Assembly: GCA_030832185.1 (NCBI GenBank)
Contig: JAURJQ010000030.1
Location: 117,725-175,796 of the forward strand
Direction of reading: 5' to 3'
DNA: 58,072 bases
Origin: Chitinophagales bacterium
GTDB lineage: Bacteria > Bacteroidota > Bacteroidia > Chitinophagales > JADJOU01
The notes under the pieces were generated by a model, which saw nothing but the letters and a program-made list of their open reading frames with translations, was not told the DNA's origin and searched no databases. The first letter of the stretch is position 1. Each line of letters opens with the position of its first letter. Made by a program: the position numbers and the translations under genes. This document shows, one piece after another, positions 56,201 through 58,072 of this stretch.

Positions 56201-56961
56201 TTGTGCTTAATGTACAGAAGCCTATACGTCCCTATGCTACTAGACCTGTAAGAATATGTAAAGGAAAGTTTATAGATCTTTATGCTGAAGGGGGGCTTTA
56301 TTATCTTTGGCAGCCCAATTATAATATCAGCGATACCCTATCTCGGAACCCTCAAGTGTTTCCAGATTCTTTTTTCACTTATACTATTTTCATTTCTAAT
56401 GATTGTTTTCTAGATTCTCTCAAAGTAGATGTCTATGTAGATACCTTGCCTAAAGTAGATTTAGGAAAAGATACAAGTATATATAGGGGTCAAGAAATAA
56501 CTATAGTAGGGCGCACAGCAGCAGAAAAGCTAGAGTGGTTCCCAAAACAAGTAGTTGAGACGAATCCATTTGTGAAGGAAATACATGTCAGTCCTAAAGA
56601 TACGACAATGTATTGGCTCGAGGCGACAGATGACAGAGGTTGTGTCGGTCGGGATAGTATCAAGGTATTTGTTTACGGAAAAAATGTAATGCTGATACCG
56701 ACCGGATTTTCTCCCAATGGAGACGGTATAAATGATGAATTTAAGATAGTAAAACATCTCAATATTCGATCTATATCTTATTTTAAGGTTTTCAATAGAT
56801 GGGGCGAGAAAATATATACTACCACAGATATCAATAAAGGGTGGGATGGAAGCTATGAAGGACAGCCGAGTCCTGCTGGAGTCTACGTGTGGTACGTAGA
56901 GGCTTTTACTTATGACAATGAGCGCATAGTTCAATCAGGCAATGTGACTTTGATTCGATAG
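53287..56961 (+). CDS. Large T9SS-secreted PKD/Ig-like adhesin with gliding-motility C-terminal domain
   Basis: Encodes 1224 residues from TTG 53287. The N-terminus (LKRPRFFYFSVFIFLLIVGSINA) is a signal peptide; the earlier TTG 53254 lies in the promoter region. Residues about 25-340 form an uncharacterised N-terminal module (HIVGGVIYYEHLGSN...). Two PKD domains lie near 340-415 (YEWNFGDP) and 418-495 (VRWEWTYGNG). About seven Ig-like repeats with the pattern Y-x-W-x-P...T-x-Y...C run from 500 to 1134. The last ~90 residues (PTGFSPNGDGINDEFKI... FNRWGEKIY... GWDGSYEGQPSPAGVYVW) are the gliding-motility-associated type B T9SS signal. Likely a surface adhesin. Confidence 0.92.
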   Translation: MKRPRFFYFSVFIFLLIVGSINATHIVGGVIYYEHLGSNKYKLIFEVYRDCSPAVVVGYDGTPSNTPNQQLPPFYFSVFRGNVDNNIAASLPPFFTNALQLQGTALKINPVIVNPCLKVDKNTCVERGFYETIIDLPSNNEGYTIQHMRCCRNDGILNIRNQPGNQDKPGITLRTYIPPHGTYPNNSARFKDFPPIFICVNQSFYFDHSAIDKDGDQLEYSLTAPLAGLNSDNPTSRQQTLNVQPVQWSNGYNVGNMIGGSPPMSIDPQSGLLVCKPDRVGRFVASVMVKERRNGVIIDSFARDFQYNVVDCDLPNADVPFISGTYDPKQDIGTYILCGDFNVNFNNVSTNADRYEWNFGDPASGVNNTSTATNPTHTFSDTGTFTVILRAFKRRLDGQLCFDTTRRICKIYPRINVNFNFQNQVCQGKPVQFTDLTSESSGAIVRWEWTYGNGQTSSAKNPIYTYPASGNYVVKLKVTSQNGCISDTSMPIFLYDKPNILATVPNGCIGQPMNLVCNVTVNPPSVISGYRWTLPTGTQLTACNVTYTPATMASGSINLWAVTNFGCIDSLNFPFIVNPLPTIRASRDTILCYGQPTPISATGGAIYQWTPPSFLLNPNAAATIAAPPYPDSIMYVVKGTDANQCFNFDSVKIKFYTKTAINAGPDTSICLPPSTNARTFAQLNGTGVFNSVYWLPASTLTNSNSSTPTARPLVNTDYIFHGIDTNRCLMRDTVRVIVLDPRFNLILMADTSICPRDTFRIFPHDQGEFSTYRWTPNSPLAISNPNIRTPVLKPLITAQYILSISNYCYTKTDTIMVNVLPLPIVGLKALDSICFLETYQFLSNPYHIDYTWTTPEPSFSNRKIYNPTAKPGTSQTYILKVIDTNTCVNTDSIRLLVHDLPYLSVATIPRYICQGDTIELTALTKEKCDYLWWKPIGLSSDTAKTVKAFPKDTTKYYIKATNIHQCTWTDSFVLNVQKPIRPYATRPVRICKGKFIDLYAEGGLYYLWQPNYNISDTLSRNPQVFPDSFFTYTIFISNDCFLDSLKVDVYVDTLPKVDLGKDTSIYRGQEITIVGRTAAEKLEWFPKQVVETNPFVKEIHVSPKDTTMYWLEATDDRGCVGRDSIKVFVYGKNVMLIPTGFSPNGDGINDEFKIVKHLNIRSISYFKVFNRWGEKIYTTTDINKGWDGSYEGQPSPAGVYVWYVEAFTYDNERIVQSGNVTLIR

Positions 56962-56965
56962 AAGT

Positions 56966-57469
56966 GTGGAAACATGGGATTTGTATAATAGTCGTGGAGA
57001 ACATCAAGGCATATCTATTCAAAGGGGAGAGGCTATTCCTGTAGGCTATTATCATCGCATTATTCATGTATGGATATTTAATGAAAGAAATGAATTTCTT
57101 ATTCAGCAGAGAGCCATGCATCTTACGTGGTTTCCTGGAAGATGGGCTACTACTACTGGGAGTGTGGTCTCAGGGGAGAGCGATTTAGAATTAGCAGCGT
57201 ATAGAGAAGTAAACGAAGAGCTGGGTCTCGGAAAAACTCAAATAGTCTTAGAATTGGTAAATGAGTTAATTGTTGGGCACTCTATAGTGACTATATTTAA
57301 AGCATTTCTACCTAGCTATATGCTCCAGCAGTTAAAGATAAATGAGGAAGTAGCAGATGTGAGATGGATGAGAAAATCAAAGATCGAAGAGTTGCGAAGT
57401 CTCTGCTTATTCGCAGAATACAGTGATGAAACCTTTAGCATTGTTTATCCCATTTTGGAAAAGTTTTAA
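56966..57469 (+). CDS. Nudix hydrolase (isopentenyl-diphosphate-isomerase-like subgroup)
   Basis: Encodes 167 residues from GTG 56966, 4 nt after the adhesin stop. The Nudix box is GSVVSGESDLELAAYREVNEELGL near residues 58-81, with one extra residue between the first Glu and the REVNEE core (8 instead of the usual 7). WDLYNSRGEHQG at the N-terminus and HVWIFNERNEFLIQQRAMHLTWFPGRWATT resemble IDI-like/YfcD-like Nudix enzymes. Substrate unknown. Confidence 0.88.
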   Translation: METWDLYNSRGEHQGISIQRGEAIPVGYYHRIIHVWIFNERNEFLIQQRAMHLTWFPGRWATTTGSVVSGESDLELAAYREVNEELGLGKTQIVLELVNELIVGHSIVTIFKAFLPSYMLQQLKINEEVADVRWMRKSKIEELRSLCLFAEYSDETFSIVYPILEKF

Positions 57470-57561
57470 CTTAACCCATATCGCATATCAGCTCCACGAC
57501 TAGTAGTGTGTCAAATGCTAATTCAATGTAATAATTAAATAGTAGTTGCTGAATTTCACTT

Positions 57562-57569
57562 ATTTTTGA
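57562..57569 (+). promoter_or_regulatory. -7 promoter element for the SUI1-like gene
   Basis: TATTTTTG, 13 nt before ATG 57583. Confidence 0.5.
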
Positions 57570-57582
57570 GGGATAGCTTTAT

Positions 57583-57903
57583 ATGAGTAAAAACAAATTA
57601 GTCTATTCTACAAATCCTGATTATTCTCTAGAAGAAAATGAAGAACAGAATGATTTAAATAAAGAGACATCTAGTCAGAAATTGAGAATAAGACTAGAAA
57701 CTAAACATAGAGCAGGAAAGAAGGCTACCATAATTCACGGTTTTGAAGGATCTGATAATGAATTAGAAGTGCTAGCTAAGCAATTGAAGACTAAGCTAGG
57801 TGTAGGTGGTTCAGTCAAGGATGGAGAGATTATCATTCAAGGTGATTATGTGCAGAAGGCAAAAGATTTGCTTATTCAGCTAGGATATAAAAACACGAAA
57901 TAA
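57583..57903 (+). CDS. SUI1/eIF1-like translation factor (YciH family)
   Basis: Encodes 106 residues. The C-terminal SUI1 fold is clear: [23 protein letters not shown], then the helix [44 protein letters not shown] (key: [17 protein letters not shown]). The first ~35 residues are acidic and probably flexible. YciH affects start-codon selection in E. coli. The gene precedes lptB by 19 nt. Confidence 0.92.
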   Translation: MSKNKLVYSTNPDYSLEENEEQNDLNKETSSQKLRIRLETKHRAGKKATIIHGFEGSDNELEVLAKQLKTKLGVGGSVKDGEIIIQGDYVQKAKDLLIQLGYKNTK

Positions 57904-57922
57904 TTTTAAAAGAGATATAGAT

Positions 57923-58072
57923 TTGAAAACGCTAAGAACAGAGCATATAGTAAAGGCATATCGCGGCAGAAAAGTAGTCAACGATGTATCTATAGAGGTC
58001 AAACAGGGAGAAATCGTTGGTCTACTAGGACCAAATGGTGCTGGTAAGACGACCTCTTTTTATATAGCGGTA
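57923..58072 (+). CDS. lptB: LPS-export ABC transporter ATPase LptB (N-terminal part, runs off the window)
   Basis: The first 50 codons from TTG 57923: [41 protein letters not shown] and KTTSFYIAV. The P-loop is GPNGAGKTT. The phrase '[14 protein letters not shown]...[16 protein letters not shown]' is characteristic of LptB among ABC ATPases. LptB powers lipopolysaccharide transport with LptFG. Preceded by a purine-rich AAAGAGATA. Only the first fifth of the gene is present. Confidence 0.85.
   Translation, partial: MKTLRTEHIVKAYRGRKVVNDVSIEVKQGEIVGLLGPNGAGKTTSFYIAV

Noticed and set aside
1-58072. tRNA, rRNA, CRISPR array, insertion sequence, prophage or defence system
   Set aside because: I looked for cloverleaf-like, repeat-array, transposase and nuclease/helicase defence signatures by eye and saw none. 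A tRNA or covariance scan could not be run.

Overview
The window comes from a low-GC member of the Bacteroidota. The evidence is: two secreted proteins with type IX secretion signals (a type A sorting domain at the end of the 3612-5234 protease and a gliding-motility-type C-terminal domain on the 53287-56961 adhesin); many starts preceded by the Bacteroidota -7 promoter element TAnnTTTG instead of a strong Shine-Dalgarno; menaquinone biosynthesis (menB); and lineage-typical genes (DUF4270 lipoprotein beside a half-length glycogen synthase, moxR plus DUF58 plus VWA/TPR 'bat' genes, YfhO protein, short AMP nucleosidase, WbqC-like protein). The class cannot be fixed from this window. No rRNA, tRNA, CRISPR array, insertion sequence or prophage was seen.

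Layout. 1-5945 (+): tail of an unknown gene, a WbqC-like protein, a toxin-antitoxin pair in which both genes carry a 1-nt frameshift, a stand-alone acyl-CoA mutase domain of the isobutyryl-CoA mutase (IcmF) type, a secreted lysyl-endopeptidase-like protease and an RsmI-like methylase. 6293-10537 (-): ftsK, a DCC thiol oxidoreductase and kynureninase. 10601-24231 (+): lepA, then an almost gapless run frr, ompH/skp, membrane protein, scoB, heptose-kinase-like GHMP kinase, and a surface-polysaccharide locus with gmd and fcl (GDP-L-fucose), two or three glycosyltransferases and five methyltransferases. 24218-28661 (-): amn, YfhO-like membrane protein, GT4 glycosyltransferase.

28700-36363: DUF4440-like exported protein (+), topA (-), then (+) a PLP-dependent deaminase/desulfhydrase, a lipoprotein di-haem peroxidase, pabA/trpG, a phosphohexomutase and a PAP2 phosphatase. 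36360-42622 (-): one apparent cell-envelope operon, read half-glgA, DUF4270 lipoprotein, glmS, PBP1A. 42755-48249: SDR oxidoreductase (-), flippase, a small unknown protein, fatty-acid desaturase and a VWA-TPR fusion (BatB-BatC type). 48330-51185 (+): long PurF-like protein and menB. 51259-53126 (-): moxR and DUF58. 53287-58072 (+): 1224-residue PKD/Ig-like T9SS adhesin, Nudix hydrolase, SUI1/YciH factor and the start of lptB.

How it works together. Most of the window is housekeeping (translation: lepA, frr, yciH; chromosome: ftsK, topA; envelope: glmS, glmM-like, PBP1A, lptB, skp). The accessory part is mainly cell-surface: the AT-rich, methyltransferase-heavy polysaccharide locus and the T9SS cargo proteins. 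I did not find a clearly new defence or mobile system. The strongest second-look items are the solitary IcmF mutase domain beside the broken toxin-antitoxin pair, the half glycogen synthase that has also lost its KxGGL motif, and the methyltransferase-rich glycan cluster.
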